A stretch of 57,999 bases of DNA from a virus. The translations under genes were made by a program, and so were the position numbers. Under the pieces are notes generated by a model. The model was given only the letters and a program-made list of their open reading frames with translations, was not told the origin of the DNA and did no database searches. Positions 23,496 to 31,446 of this stretch are shown one piece after another (position 1 is the first letter of the stretch; every line of letters starts with the position of its first letter). Location of the stretch: positions 1 to 57,999 of IMG/VR virus record IMGVR_UViG_3300047560_001295; one strand, 5' to 3'.

Positions 23496-25721
23496 TTATA
23501 CAAAATTCGTTCCGAGTGCGTACGCAACCCCACCAAATGAGTGATTCTTAATCATATCACTCTTAGAAAACTCGATTAACTCACCTGTTGCAACCGCCGA
23601 ATCTAACGCTCTCTTGAGTGCAGCGGTGGCCCCCAGTCTATCCTGTCTGTATGAAGCAAGACTGGCTGTGGCCTGCAACAAATAGGCGTACGGGATGATT
23701 CCCTTTTTCTGAAGAATCTTGAATCTTTCCCGGGCTGTCTTGGATGGGTTGTGCAAATAGTTCTTGATAGCTCGCATCAAATCTGAAGTTTGTTTATCGT
23801 CTCCATACCCCACCTGACCATCAGCAAAGCGCCCGGCAAGAGTGGTGATTTCTTCTTCCACGAATCGAATCGCCCAGACAGCTGTGTGGCCATCAATGAC
23901 GGGGTTGTAGGGGTTCAAACCGACCGCAATCACCGCGGCTATCTTCAGCGCTTTCAAATGGCCGCGATTCCACAATTGGATAACAGTCTCTTGACTGGAT
24001 TCATTAATAACCAAATCCACGTAGCGATCGAAGCTATTCAAGGCCTCGAGGGCTTCTTGAGAGTAGGTGACTGGGGTGCTTAGATTGGAGGTCAGAGCGG
24101 TGACAGCGGCCGCGGTTAAGTCAGCCAATTTCTGCACTAGCCCTTCGGTGGGCGGGTGGCCGAAACGAGGATTTTTTGCAGGCCTTTTGGCGCCGCGATA
24201 CTCCACAATGGAGAACCGGGGCAGAAGACCGCTGGCAATGTGACTGGCGTCTAATCCTTCAAAAAAGCTGTCCGGAGTGGAATCCCCAATCATGGTGAAG
24301 CAGGGGGACCGAATGGTTTTGGTGTTCTTTGTCTTATCACTATAAGCCATCGGGTGGAGGTATTGGTCTGGCCCGGACTTACTCCAGGCATCCAGTAACA
24401 CCTGCCTTTTTATAAGGTCGACGGGATTAGCCCGGGGATGACAGATAGCTTGCAAGGTCAATCCGAATTCGCCAAACAGACTAAGTACACAGGGATTGTC
24501 TTCCAACACTTTGATTAGCCCTTGCCCGGAGCCTAATTGACTGGGACCGCGAAACATAATGGCAGATGGGCATTTGTTGTAGACATGGGCAAAGAGCTTG
24601 TCGATACTGGAAGCCATAGCTTCTTTACCTGTTCCGGACCCGGCCAGTAAGACCAGATACAAATTCAAACCGGTTCCGCTAATGTTAAAGGCTCGGGCAG
24701 AGATCCCGGCGACCAGCCCCAGCGCCCCGACAATGGCCGCAGCCTTTGTGGGCCTGATAGAAGAGCTGTAAATGTATTCGGCCACTTCGCCAACTAGTCC
24801 TGCCGGGAACGTCAGGTCTTCGTCTTTGGCTATGGGCTCTTGTTTCATCTTCTCCATAACCTCTTTCGTTTTCTGTTCGATGGCTTGAAAGTCAATCGGC
24901 GGAACGTAATAAAACTTCCGTGCCTTGGGGATGGAGTGCTTGTAGATGTAGTTGTGGAGCGTCCGGCCGACTCGGTGGTTGCGTTTACCGCGGGGCGAGT
25001 TAAGGAAGAACCGGGCTACCTGCTCATCGCATTGGCTGTGGAAGCAGAGCATAGTAATCAAAGCAAAGTCGACGGTGGACTCATCGTTCCCGTAATCCGC
25101 TTTGTCCACAGTATTGTTCCAAAGCGCCAAGAACTTTTCAGCGTTCTCTGCCTGCGTTGCCCTTAACCAGACTTCTTCATCTGCAAGAGATTGTTCTTTT
25201 GATTCATATGCGGGAGGCGGAGCACCAACAGCTTGAATGATGGCATCCAAATGGGCTTGCCCGTCTCGGATGGGCTTTTCGATTTCGCAATCGCCGGTCA
25301 GGATGTAGTAGTGTTCCTTTCCGCTGATTTGAATATGGGTAGAGACAAGGGCTTGTGGGATTTGCCCAGTTACAATGATGTGTATTCCTCGACCTGAGCG
25401 GGAGATTTCCGTATAGCTGTCGAAAGCTACTTTCATCTCTTCGAACTGGGTTAATACTTCCGGTGCGGCCGGGCGTTCCGGTTTGTTGTCAAGGTCGATA
25501 ATGACGAACGGGTCGTCTGCATCCAGCATAAACCCAATATGCATAGCATGGTCGATGGCGTAATGCGCCGCCTCCATGAAAGTGCATCCTGCCTTTGCTT
25601 TTGTTGGGTCGATGGGGTAGTTGGTTCCCATCCTAGGATCGTAGGGGCGTCCTTGGTCATCCGCCACAAGCCATTGGGATCTATCCCTTAGCTCTTGGGG
25701 AATCTTATGCCACTGATTCAT
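23496..25721 (-). CDS. Primase-polymerase/helicase-like replication protein
   Basis: The 741-aa protein has an N-terminal AEP primase domain (about 1-170): FMLDADDPFVIIDLDNK with the paired catalytic Asp at 76 and 78, and SRSGRGIHIIVTG with the conserved His. A middle linker follows. An ATPase domain begins near residue 300 with Walker A at 361-366 (AGSGTGKEAM), then LSLFGEFGLTLQAICH and CFTMIGDSTPDSFFEGLD, similar to DUF3987-type helicase-like primases. It would open DNA and lay primers for the phage polymerase. GAGG precedes the ATG. Confidence 0.82.
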   Translation of the reverse strand: MNQWHKIPQELRDRSQWLVADDQGRPYDPRMGTNYPIDPTKAKAGCTFMEAAHYAIDHAMHIGFMLDADDPFVIIDLDNKPERPAAPEVLTQFEEMKVAFDSYTEISRSGRGIHIIVTGQIPQALVSTHIQISGKEHYYILTGDCEIEKPIRDGQAHLDAIIQAVGAPPPAYESKEQSLADEEVWLRATQAENAEKFLALWNNTVDKADYGNDESTVDFALITMLCFHSQCDEQVARFFLNSPRGKRNHRVGRTLHNYIYKHSIPKARKFYYVPPIDFQAIEQKTKEVMEKMKQEPIAKDEDLTFPAGLVGEVAEYIYSSSIRPTKAAAIVGALGLVAGISARAFNISGTGLNLYLVLLAGSGTGKEAMASSIDKLFAHVYNKCPSAIMFRGPSQLGSGQGLIKVLEDNPCVLSLFGEFGLTLQAICHPRANPVDLIKRQVLLDAWSKSGPDQYLHPMAYSDKTKNTKTIRSPCFTMIGDSTPDSFFEGLDASHIASGLLPRFSIVEYRGAKRPAKNPRFGHPPTEGLVQKLADLTAAAVTALTSNLSTPVTYSQEALEALNSFDRYVDLVINESSQETVIQLWNRGHLKALKIAAVIAVGLNPYNPVIDGHTAVWAIRFVEEEITTLAGRFADGQVGYGDDKQTSDLMRAIKNYLHNPSKTARERFKILQKKGIIPYAYLLQATASLASYRQDRLGATAALKRALDSAVATGELIEFSKSDMIKNHSFGGVAYALGTNFV

Positions 25722-25728
25722 GCAAACC

Positions 25729-25944
25729 TCAGAAATTGAGTTTGGTGCCGGTCAAGTGTTCGTATAGATATTGAATCCGGTTAACTGATGGGCTTTTGGT
25801 TTTGCCGGAAGCCACGGTCTTGAGCCAGTAATAAGGAATCCCCGTGTCTCTATAAATATGGAGTAGGTTCTGCCCTTTAAGCAGTTCCAAAGTCTTGACC
25901 AGCAAGGTGCTCTGCTCGTCGAAATCATCGTTTTTACTAGACAC
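25729..25944 (-). CDS. XRE-like helix-turn-helix regulator
   Basis: The 71-aa protein starts at GTG with AGGAGA just upstream (first residues MSSKNDDFDEQSTLLVKTLE). The helix-turn-helix is in LLHIYRDTGIPYYWLKTVAS followed by GKTKSPSVNRIQYLYEHLTG, typical of phage Cro/C1-type small regulators. It is the first gene of the leftward transcript and lies next to the divergent promoter region, so it may control that region. No integrase is present, so this is unlikely to be a lysogeny repressor. Confidence 0.7.
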   Translation of the reverse strand: MSSKNDDFDEQSTLLVKTLELLKGQNLLHIYRDTGIPYYWLKTVASGKTKSPSVNRIQYLYEHLTGTKLNF

Positions 25945-25971
25945 AAAAGTCTCCTGTTTAAGTGGAGGGAT

Positions 25972-26001
25972 ATTATAGGAAGTAAAAATTTAACTTATCA
26001 A
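25972..26001 (-). promoter_or_regulatory. Leftward sigma70-like promoter
   Basis: On the minus strand, TTGATA (26001-25996) and TATAAT (25977-25972) are separated by 18 bases. The upstream context TTGTTGATA is shared with the two plus-strand promoters near 30878 and 31371, which also have 18-base spacers. It would drive the regulator, primase and following leftward genes. Confidence 0.7.
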
Positions 26002-26020
26002 CAATAGCATCTAAATAATA

Positions 26021-26061
26021 TGTGGCCGAAAGCTCTTTTCCTTTATAATGGCTTTCCACCT
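26021..26061 (+). promoter_or_regulatory. Leader element before the rightward operon
   Basis: TGTGGCCGAAAG at 26021-26032 is identical to 12 bases at 35959-35970. Downstream, GCTTTCCAC can pair with GTGG and AAAGC of this leader, forming a broken hairpin around a TATAAT at 26044-26049. A TAATAT -10-like element lies just before at 26016-26021, but I see no good -35 for it. The exact rightward promoter is uncertain. Confidence 0.35.
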
Positions 26062-26076
26062 TTATAGGAGCCCCAC

Positions 26077-26517
26077 ATGATAGATCAAGAGAAGTTGAAG
26101 CGCTGGGCTGAGCTCCAGCAAAAGATCATCGCCTTTAAACCAGTCATCGATGAAGAGATGGCCCTGCGCAAAGAATTGGCCGGTGCATTGACAGGAGGTC
26201 GCAAAGGAACTTTCTATGAAGACTTGGCCGGGGGCTATCGCCTCAAGGGCGTTGGCAAAGTCGAATACAAATTGGAGAAGGAAAAGATCGAGGCCGTTAC
26301 AAAGGCTTTGGCCGAAAAGAATGTCTCCATTGATTTGTTTGTTTCTAGTGAGCCCAAGCTGAATTCCAAAGCGGTAACGGAGGTAGAAAAGCTTAACCCG
26401 GAAGTCTTTGCTATCCTAGCAGACATGCTGGTCAGTAAGCCGGGCACCCCGACTTTGGAGATCGTTCCACCGAAACCTGAAGAAGTGGCTATGCCTAAGG
26501 GACCGGAGAATCTATGA
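26077..26517 (+). CDS. Unknown protein of the recombination operon
   Basis: The 146-aa protein is helical and charged (LKRWAELQQKIIAFKPVIDE, LEKEKIEAVTKALAEKNVS) with a Pro/Glu-rich C-terminus. Small proteins of this kind precede the Sak4-like ATPase gene in many phages and may be single-strand or recombinase partners; I do not recognise a named domain. AGGAG lies six bases before the ATG and the stop overlaps the next gene as ATGA. Confidence 0.7.
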   Translation: MIDQEKLKRWAELQQKIIAFKPVIDEEMALRKELAGALTGGRKGTFYEDLAGGYRLKGVGKVEYKLEKEKIEAVTKALAEKNVSIDLFVSSEPKLNSKAVTEVEKLNPEVFAILADMLVSKPGTPTLEIVPPKPEEVAMPKGPENL

Positions 26518-27344
26518 GCATTCTCGCTTCTGTAAATTCTACTGTTATGACTCCGGGTATGCGCGGCATCATTGCGGGTGTCGAAAAGATCGGTAAGACC
26601 ACTTTTGTCTGTTCAGCTCCCCGTCTTTTGTTAGTTCCTTTGGAGCAGGGCGTTGGCCATTTAAAAGTTCAAAAGACCCCCACTCTGGAAAGCCTGCCCC
26701 ATGTGTTCCAGTTGTTAGGTGAAATCGAAGCCCAAGCGCAAGCCGGGCAATTTCCCTATAAGACAGTCGCATTTGATTCGGCGACTGCTTTGGAACGCCT
26801 GATACATGACGCTGTACTTAGGACTGATCCTACTTACGCCAAAGGTAATGCCCGAGCTTTGACGATGGAAGCCGCTTTAGGGGGCTACGGTAAGGCTTAC
26901 CAGTATGCCAACGAACTTTTCCACAATTTCCTGACCCATTGCGACACACTGGCATTCAAGTATGGGATCAACATTTTGTTGACTTGTCATGTGTTCGCCG
27001 CTAAAGTTGTGGACCCGACCGCGGGTGAGTATGACACGTGGGACTTGCTACTGCATTCCCCGAAGAATCAAAAGGCTTACGGGAAGCGTGAGATGATTAC
27101 CCAGTGGGCTGATTTGGTTGGATTCTTGCACGAACCTATTTTTGTTTCCGAGGGCAAGACCCTTAACAAAGCGGTGAGTGCGAATAAGGGCCGGGTCATG
27201 GGCGTATCTCGAACTCCGGGATATGTCGCCGGCAATCGTTACGGGCTCACCAATGAGCTTGGTATTCCCCAGACCGGGGGCTGGAACTATTTGGCGGACG
27301 CTATTTATCAGTCCTGTCAATTAGACTTTTACAATCGTGATTAA
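26514..27344 (+). CDS. Sak4-like RecA-family ATPase (AAA_24)
   Basis: The 276-aa protein has Walker A in IIAGVEKIGKTTFVCSAP and a Walker B-like TVAFDSATALERLIHD, followed by GINILLTCHVFAAKVVD with the conserved polar His. This is the AAA_24/Sak4 pattern of phage single-strand annealing recombinases, which work with a ssDNA-binding protein (family knowledge). It lies directly before the DUF669 gene and shares its operon with a nuclease and a helicase. Confidence 0.82.
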   Translation: MSILASVNSTVMTPGMRGIIAGVEKIGKTTFVCSAPRLLLVPLEQGVGHLKVQKTPTLESLPHVFQLLGEIEAQAQAGQFPYKTVAFDSATALERLIHDAVLRTDPTYAKGNARALTMEAALGGYGKAYQYANELFHNFLTHCDTLAFKYGINILLTCHVFAAKVVDPTAGEYDTWDLLLHSPKNQKAYGKREMITQWADLVGFLHEPIFVSEGKTLNKAVSANKGRVMGVSRTPGYVAGNRYGLTNELGIPQTGGWNYLADAIYQSCQLDFYNRD

Positions 27345-27356
27345 GGAGAAATCCAA

Positions 27357-28061
27357 ATGGTAGCTGTTAACTTTGATGCTAGTACCGTTGCCCCCGCTTC
27401 GGCCCCAGAGGCCATCCCCGCGGGCTGGTACAAAGCGATGATTACCAAGTCGGAAATGAAACCGACTTCTAATGGACAGGGAGCTTACCTTGAAATCGTT
27501 CTTCAGATTCTTGAGGGCCAGTATGCAGGCGTTAGTCTTACTGATCGCCTCAATCTTCAAAACCAGAATCAAACGGCAGTAGAAATTGCGTACCGGACGT
27601 TGTCTGCTATCTGCCATGCCACCGGTGTTATCCAGATTCAGGATACCGGGGCTCTCCACAATCGTCCGCTGGAAATGAAGGTCAAGGTTCGTGCAGCGGG
27701 CAAGGGCGCAGATGGTCGAGACTACGAAGCTTCAAACGAAATCTCAGGTTACCGGGCCATCACTGTTGGAACGGTTCCCGTAACTGCTCACGCGGCCGCT
27801 CCGTTTACTCCTCCCCCAGCGGCTCCCGCTCAACAGGCTTGGCAACCACCGGCACCGCCCGCTGAAGCCCCAGCACAACAGGCTCCTGCTCAACAGGCGT
27901 GGCAGCCTCCTGCGCAACAGGCCCCAGCAGAACAACCACAAGCTTGGCAAGCACCGGCTCAGCCGGCCCCAGCGCAACAACCTCCGGTTCAACAGGCACC
28001 TGCCCAGCAAGCTCCGGCCGCTGGCGGAGAAGTTCCACCGTGGATGCGTACGGCTGAATAA
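27357..28061 (+). CDS. DUF669 ssDNA-binding-like protein with Pro/Gln/Ala-rich tail
   Basis: The 234-aa protein has an N-terminal DUF669 domain (about 1-140): EAIPAGWYKAMITKSEMKPT, GAYLEIVLQILEGQYAGVSL, and DRLNLQNQNQTAVEIAYR. The C-terminal 85 residues are repeats built on QQAW/QPP and PAQQAPA, ending EVPPWMRTAE. An OB-like core with a disordered tail and conserved tip is the plan of single-stranded DNA-binding proteins. AAGGAG precedes the ATG and a terminator follows, so it may be highly expressed. Confidence 0.8.
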   Translation: MVAVNFDASTVAPASAPEAIPAGWYKAMITKSEMKPTSNGQGAYLEIVLQILEGQYAGVSLTDRLNLQNQNQTAVEIAYRTLSAICHATGVIQIQDTGALHNRPLEMKVKVRAAGKGADGRDYEASNEISGYRAITVGTVPVTAHAAAPFTPPPAAPAQQAWQPPAPPAEAPAQQAPAQQAWQPPAQQAPAEQPQAWQAPAQPAPAQQPPVQQAPAQQAPAAGGEVPPWMRTAE

Positions 28062-28080
28062 CAGCGTTCCCTACCTTAAT

Positions 28081-28106
28081 AACCCCTCTCCGGAGGGGTT
28101 CTTTTT
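28081..28106 (+). terminator. Rho-independent terminator after the DUF669 gene
   Basis: An 8-bp stem (AACCCCTC / GAGGGGTT) with a TCCG loop is followed at once by CTTTTT. It lies 20 bases after the DUF669 stop and 10 bases before the next ATG, so read-through is probably needed for the nuclease and helicase. Confidence 0.85.
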
Positions 28107-28115
28107 CTAAAGATT

Positions 28116-29012
28116 ATGCGACTAGCTACAAAAACCTTAAATGCAATCGAAACACAGCTTGAAGCAGATCAAGGTGCACGATTCCGTGGGCTCTTACGTA
28201 AGTATATGGAGCAGGCAGGTGACCCTTTCGACGACTCAGAAGAAGCGTTCCGATCCCATCTTGGTGCATCGCTCATTGGCCGGGAGTGTTCTCGTGAGAT
28301 ATGGTACAGCTTTCGCTGGGCTAGCAAGAAACAGTTTTCTGGGCGAATGCTTCGCTTATTTAATCGCGGTCACTTGGAGGAACCACGGTTCTTGGCATTG
28401 CTGGAGATGATCGGATGTCAAATCCATAGCCAGAACGAAGACGGTACTCAATTTCGGATGAAAGGCTACAAGGGCCATTACAGTGGTTCCCTTGACGGTG
28501 TCGGCATAAATATCCCTGACTTAGACCCTGAAATCCCGGCGCTATTGGAGTTCAAAACACACAAAGACTCCTCATTCAAAAAACTTAAGGAGGAAGGCGT
28601 CCTCAAAAGCAAATGGGAACACTTTGTCCAAATGCAACAATACATGGGCTTCTACGGTTTGAACTGGGGGCTTTATGGTGCAACCAATAAAGACACCGAC
28701 GAGCTTCATTTCGAGCTTGTGGCCAAGGACCCAGCGATTGAGCAACGCTACGGTAGCCGGGCTGAACTTATCATAGACTCAAAAACCCCTCCTCCGAAGA
28801 TTAGCACTAACCAGACTTTCTTCAAATGTAAGATGTGCGATATGGTCAGTATTTGCCACAAAGGGACTCAAATGCTGGTCAACTGCCGGACCTGCGTTCA
28901 TCTCGAACCTATCTTTGGTGGGCAATGGTATTGCTCAAAGCAGGCATCGAATCGTTCTAAAGAGGAGCAGGGAAAGCCCTGCGATGATTACCTAGCCATC
29001 AAAAACGTTTAA
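28116..29012 (+). CDS. Cas4-like PD-(D/E)XK exonuclease
   Basis: The 298-aa protein shows the Cas4/RecB-like core: RMLRLFNRGHLEEPR, then GHYSGSLDGVGI with the metal-binding Asp, PALLEFKTHKD with the E-x-K pair, and HFVQMQQYMGFYGL with the QxxxY-type helix. A C-terminal Cys cluster (CKMCDMVSICH, NCRTCVH, WYCSKQ) could hold an iron-sulphur cluster or zinc. It probably resects DNA for recombination with the Sak4-like and DUF669 proteins. Only a weak ribosome site precedes the ATG; the stop shares a base with the helicase start. Confidence 0.8.
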   Translation: MRLATKTLNAIETQLEADQGARFRGLLRKYMEQAGDPFDDSEEAFRSHLGASLIGRECSREIWYSFRWASKKQFSGRMLRLFNRGHLEEPRFLALLEMIGCQIHSQNEDGTQFRMKGYKGHYSGSLDGVGINIPDLDPEIPALLEFKTHKDSSFKKLKEEGVLKSKWEHFVQMQQYMGFYGLNWGLYGATNKDTDELHFELVAKDPAIEQRYGSRAELIIDSKTPPPKISTNQTFFKCKMCDMVSICHKGTQMLVNCRTCVHLEPIFGGQWYCSKQASNRSKEEQGKPCDDYLAIKNV

Positions 29013-30724
29013 TGATACTCAGGGATTACCAAGAGGCCGCAGTCGACAGCCTCTTTACCTATTTCGCCAAGAAGTCGGGCAATCCTATTATTGCCCTGCC
29101 CACCGGGACCGGGAAAAGCGTAGTCATAGCAAGCTTCATTCAGCGGGCTTGTTATCAGTATCCCGGTACGCGGATCATGAAGCTGACCCACAGCAAAGAG
29201 CTTATCGAACAGAATTACGAGCGGTTTTTGCAGCTCTGGCCTACTGCTCCGGCCGGAGTTTATTCGGCTGGGCTCAAACGGAAAGACACCGGAAACCCCA
29301 TAGTGTTCGGCGGCATTAGAACGGTAGCCAACGCAGATCCCGAAATCTTCGGTCGCATAGACTTGTTGCTTATCGATGAATGTCATCTGCTTTCCCCAAA
29401 GAATACTACCCAGTATCAAAAAGTCATTGCAGGCCTAAAAGAGACCAATCCCTATTTAAAAGTTGTTGGGCTGACAGCGACCCCTTATCGAATGGGCACC
29501 GGGATGCTTACCGATCCCGGCCAGCTGTTTACTGACTTGGCCTTCGACCTGACAGACTTGGAGTCTTTTAACTGGCTATTGAATCAAGGCTACCTGAGTA
29601 TGCTGGTCCCGAAGATGACTGCGCTCGAATTGGACGTTAGCGGAGTTCATTTATCCGGTGGTGAATTTAAGCAAAATGAATTGCAGGCGGCTGTCGACCA
29701 AGATGCTGTTACCCGGGCGGCTGTGGCCGAGATGGTGGAACATGGAGTCAACCGGAATCATTGGCTCATCTTCGCTTCAGGCATAGAGCACGCAGAACAT
29801 GTCACCGACATCCTTTTGGAATATGGAATCCGGGCCACTTACGTTCACTCGAAGATTAGTACCGAGCTCCGGGATGCCCGAATAGATGGATTTAAGGCAG
29901 GTTACTACCAAGCCGTCGTAAACAACGGGATTTTAACCACGGGGTTCGACTTCCCGGGCATCGACCTTATCGGGGTACTTAGACCCACACATGCGGCTTC
30001 ATTGTGGGTACAAATGCTGGGGCGTGGGACGCGTCCGGTTTATGCTCCGGGATTTGATTTATCCAGTCCGCAGGGGCGGCTGGATGCCATTAAGCAGGGG
30101 CCTAAACAAAATACGTTGGTCATGGATTTTGCCGGGAATTCTCGAAGACTTGGGCCGATCAACGATCCGATACTGCCCAAGAAAAAAGGGAAAGGCAAAG
30201 GGAAAGGCATGGCCCCAATTAAGGTGTGTCCGGCCTGTATGACATACAATCACGCCAGCGTCCGGTTCTGCACTAACTGCCTTGAGGAATTCCCAAAGGA
30301 TGTCAAGATAGAACACGAGGCCGGGACTGCTGCGCTTATAGCTGATGCAGCCATCCGTGTTTCAGACTTGAAGGTAGACAGGGTCACCTATCGAATCCAC
30401 GAAAAAGAGGGCCGGCCCCCATCCATGCAAGTGTCCTATTTTTGCGGGCTATCCATGTTTAGAGAATGGGTGTGCTTTGAGCATCAGGGCTATCCAAAAC
30501 ATAAAGCACATCAGTGGTGGCGTGAGCGGGCAGGGACTATCTTGGTCCCGACTACCACAGCCGAGGCCATGACTTATGTGGATGACCTACGTATTCCGGT
30601 TAACATCCGGGTTCAACATAAGAAATCATTTGACGAGGTAATTGGTTATGACTACACCGGACAAGCATTCTCCGAAAGCAAAAATGATGATGCGGGACCC
30701 AAGCATCCACCGGATGCTCATTGA
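29012..30724 (+). CDS. DEAD/DECH superfamily 2 helicase
   Basis: The 570-aa protein carries SF2 motifs: Walker A ALPTGTGKSVVIASF, motif II LLLIDECHLL, motif III VVGLTATPYRMG, and helicase C-terminal motifs (TTGFDFPGIDLI and QMLGRGTRPVY). A basic patch (KKKGKGKGKGM) precedes a zinc finger (CPACMTYNHASVRFCTNC). The final 120 residues (YFCGLSMFREWVCFEHQGY) resemble the DUF3305-like or nuclease-associated tails of phage repair helicases. It probably acts with the Cas4-like nuclease whose stop overlaps its start. Confidence 0.85.
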   Translation: MILRDYQEAAVDSLFTYFAKKSGNPIIALPTGTGKSVVIASFIQRACYQYPGTRIMKLTHSKELIEQNYERFLQLWPTAPAGVYSAGLKRKDTGNPIVFGGIRTVANADPEIFGRIDLLLIDECHLLSPKNTTQYQKVIAGLKETNPYLKVVGLTATPYRMGTGMLTDPGQLFTDLAFDLTDLESFNWLLNQGYLSMLVPKMTALELDVSGVHLSGGEFKQNELQAAVDQDAVTRAAVAEMVEHGVNRNHWLIFASGIEHAEHVTDILLEYGIRATYVHSKISTELRDARIDGFKAGYYQAVVNNGILTTGFDFPGIDLIGVLRPTHAASLWVQMLGRGTRPVYAPGFDLSSPQGRLDAIKQGPKQNTLVMDFAGNSRRLGPINDPILPKKKGKGKGKGMAPIKVCPACMTYNHASVRFCTNCLEEFPKDVKIEHEAGTAALIADAAIRVSDLKVDRVTYRIHEKEGRPPSMQVSYFCGLSMFREWVCFEHQGYPKHKAHQWWRERAGTILVPTTTAEAMTYVDDLRIPVNIRVQHKKSFDEVIGYDYTGQAFSESKNDDAGPKHPPDAH

Positions 30725-30866
30725 AAACTCCATAGACCGCAGTTGTTTGAATTGTGGGTTGTTCGATGCGGGGAAAGAAATCTGCCGCAACTGGGGTGTC
30801 CGGCCTCCAGCTGAGATCATCGTTTTCTCTTGCATCGAAGAATGGGAAAAAGACATCCCATTTTAA
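30684..30866 (+). CDS. Small zinc-finger-like protein
   Basis: The 60-aa protein starts in one of several ATGs near the helicase end (MMMRDPSIHRMLIENSIDRS); the exact start is uncertain. Cys residues in SCLNCGLFDAGKEICRNW and FSCIEEWEKD could hold one zinc. Small proteins with this layout follow helicase or nuclease genes in many phages. It overlaps the helicase stop by about 40 bases. Function is unknown. Confidence 0.6.
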   Translation: MMMRDPSIHRMLIENSIDRSCLNCGLFDAGKEICRNWGVRPPAEIIVFSCIEEWEKDIPF

Positions 30867-30877
30867 ACAAATAGTTG

Positions 30878-30907
30878 TTGATTCATTTAGAACAACTGTT
30901 CTAGAAT
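30878..30907 (+). promoter_or_regulatory. Promoter with internal palindromic operator
   Basis: TTGATT and TAGAAT are 18 bases apart. The spacer holds a perfect palindrome, TAGAACA-AC-TGTTCTA (30888-30903), running into the -10. The leader then folds into a hairpin around GCCGGGGGA. This promoter would drive the small membrane-protein genes and perhaps later genes. The palindrome core GAAC-N4-GTTC resembles repressor sites of LexA-type proteins, but the binder is unknown. Confidence 0.7.
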
Positions 30908-30956
30908 TAGATCCATGCCGGGGGAGCAGTTCCTTTGGCCCTTTTGGAGAAAATCA

Positions 30957-31133
30957 ATGGCCGCTTTTGTAACGCTTTGGATCTTTGCTGTCTTTACCCT
31001 GCTCACATTGGTTGTTTTTGGTGCTATCCAGTTCTTCAATAAAGTCCGGGATGGCCACAGGCTTACCCGGGATGAGCGTAAGCGCCGGACTCGTGATGCT
31101 AAGTATTCCCGTTTCCTTGGCGGCATCCATTAG
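30957..31133 (+). CDS. Small single-pass membrane protein (58 aa)
   Basis: The protein starts MAAFVTLWIFAVFTLLTLVV, a strong membrane segment, followed by a basic cytoplasmic-type tail (RLTRDERKRRTRDAKYSRF). GGAG lies seven bases before the ATG; an open frame to 30915 is upstream but lacks a ribosome site. It is the first of three consecutive tiny membrane proteins behind a regulated promoter. A role in host takeover is possible; nothing more can be said. Confidence 0.65.
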   Translation: MAAFVTLWIFAVFTLLTLVVFGAIQFFNKVRDGHRLTRDERKRRTRDAKYSRFLGGIH

Positions 31134-31142
31134 GAGGTTATC

Positions 31143-31280
31143 ATGTTCGAACGATTCCTGATTATCGCACTTGCTTTCATGTGTTTTGTGTTGGCCAGTG
31201 AAATGGACTACCAAGACTGGGAACGCTCTCACGATTGTGCTCCAGTATTAACAAAACCCAATCAAACAGCGGTGGGCTAA
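31143..31280 (+). CDS. Tiny membrane or secreted protein (45 aa)
   Basis: The protein starts MFERFLIIALAFMCFVLASE, a hydrophobic helix or signal peptide, with a short polar tail (YQDWERSHDCAPVLTKPNQ). A very strong ribosome site (TAGGAGG) sits five bases before the ATG, nine bases after the previous stop. One Cys in the tail could form a disulphide. Function is unknown. Confidence 0.65.
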   Translation: MFERFLIIALAFMCFVLASEMDYQDWERSHDCAPVLTKPNQTAVG

Positions 31281-31364
31281 ATGGAACATTTAATTGTTTT
31301 CGGGATGTGGTTCTTTTGTTTCTTTATGGTTGTTGGCTACATTATCCCTTGGATTTTGTTTTAA
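31281..31364 (+). CDS. Tiny membrane protein (27 aa)
   Basis: The frame follows the previous stop without a gap (TAAATG) and encodes MEHLIVFGMWFFCFFMVV followed by GYIIPWILF, almost entirely hydrophobic with many aromatic residues. Translation would rely on coupling. It looks like a single membrane helix; phages use such peptides to modify host membrane complexes, but there is no direct evidence here. Confidence 0.5.
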   Translation: MEHLIVFGMWFFCFFMVVGYIIPWILF

Positions 31365-31370
31365 AAGTTG

Positions 31371-31400
31371 TTGATGCTTTTAGATCATCTGTTCTATAAT
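31371..31400 (+). promoter_or_regulatory. Second promoter with internal operator-like palindrome
   Basis: TTGATG and TATAAT are 18 bases apart, preceded by TTG as in the promoter at 30878. The spacer carries TAGATCA-TC-TGTTCTA (31381-31396), matching the upstream operator at most positions with one mismatch between arms. The leader contains a CGGGG/CCCCG hairpin before the ribosome site. It would drive the three KVW-domain genes and possibly the deazaguanine cassette. Confidence 0.7.
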
Positions 31401-31446
31401 TACTCATGGTTCGGGGAATGGCCCCGGCCCCTACCGGAGATCAACA

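Noticed and set aside
25729-25944. Lysogeny repressor
   Set aside because: The protein is a small XRE-like regulator, but there is no integrase, attachment site or excisionase anywhere in the circle.
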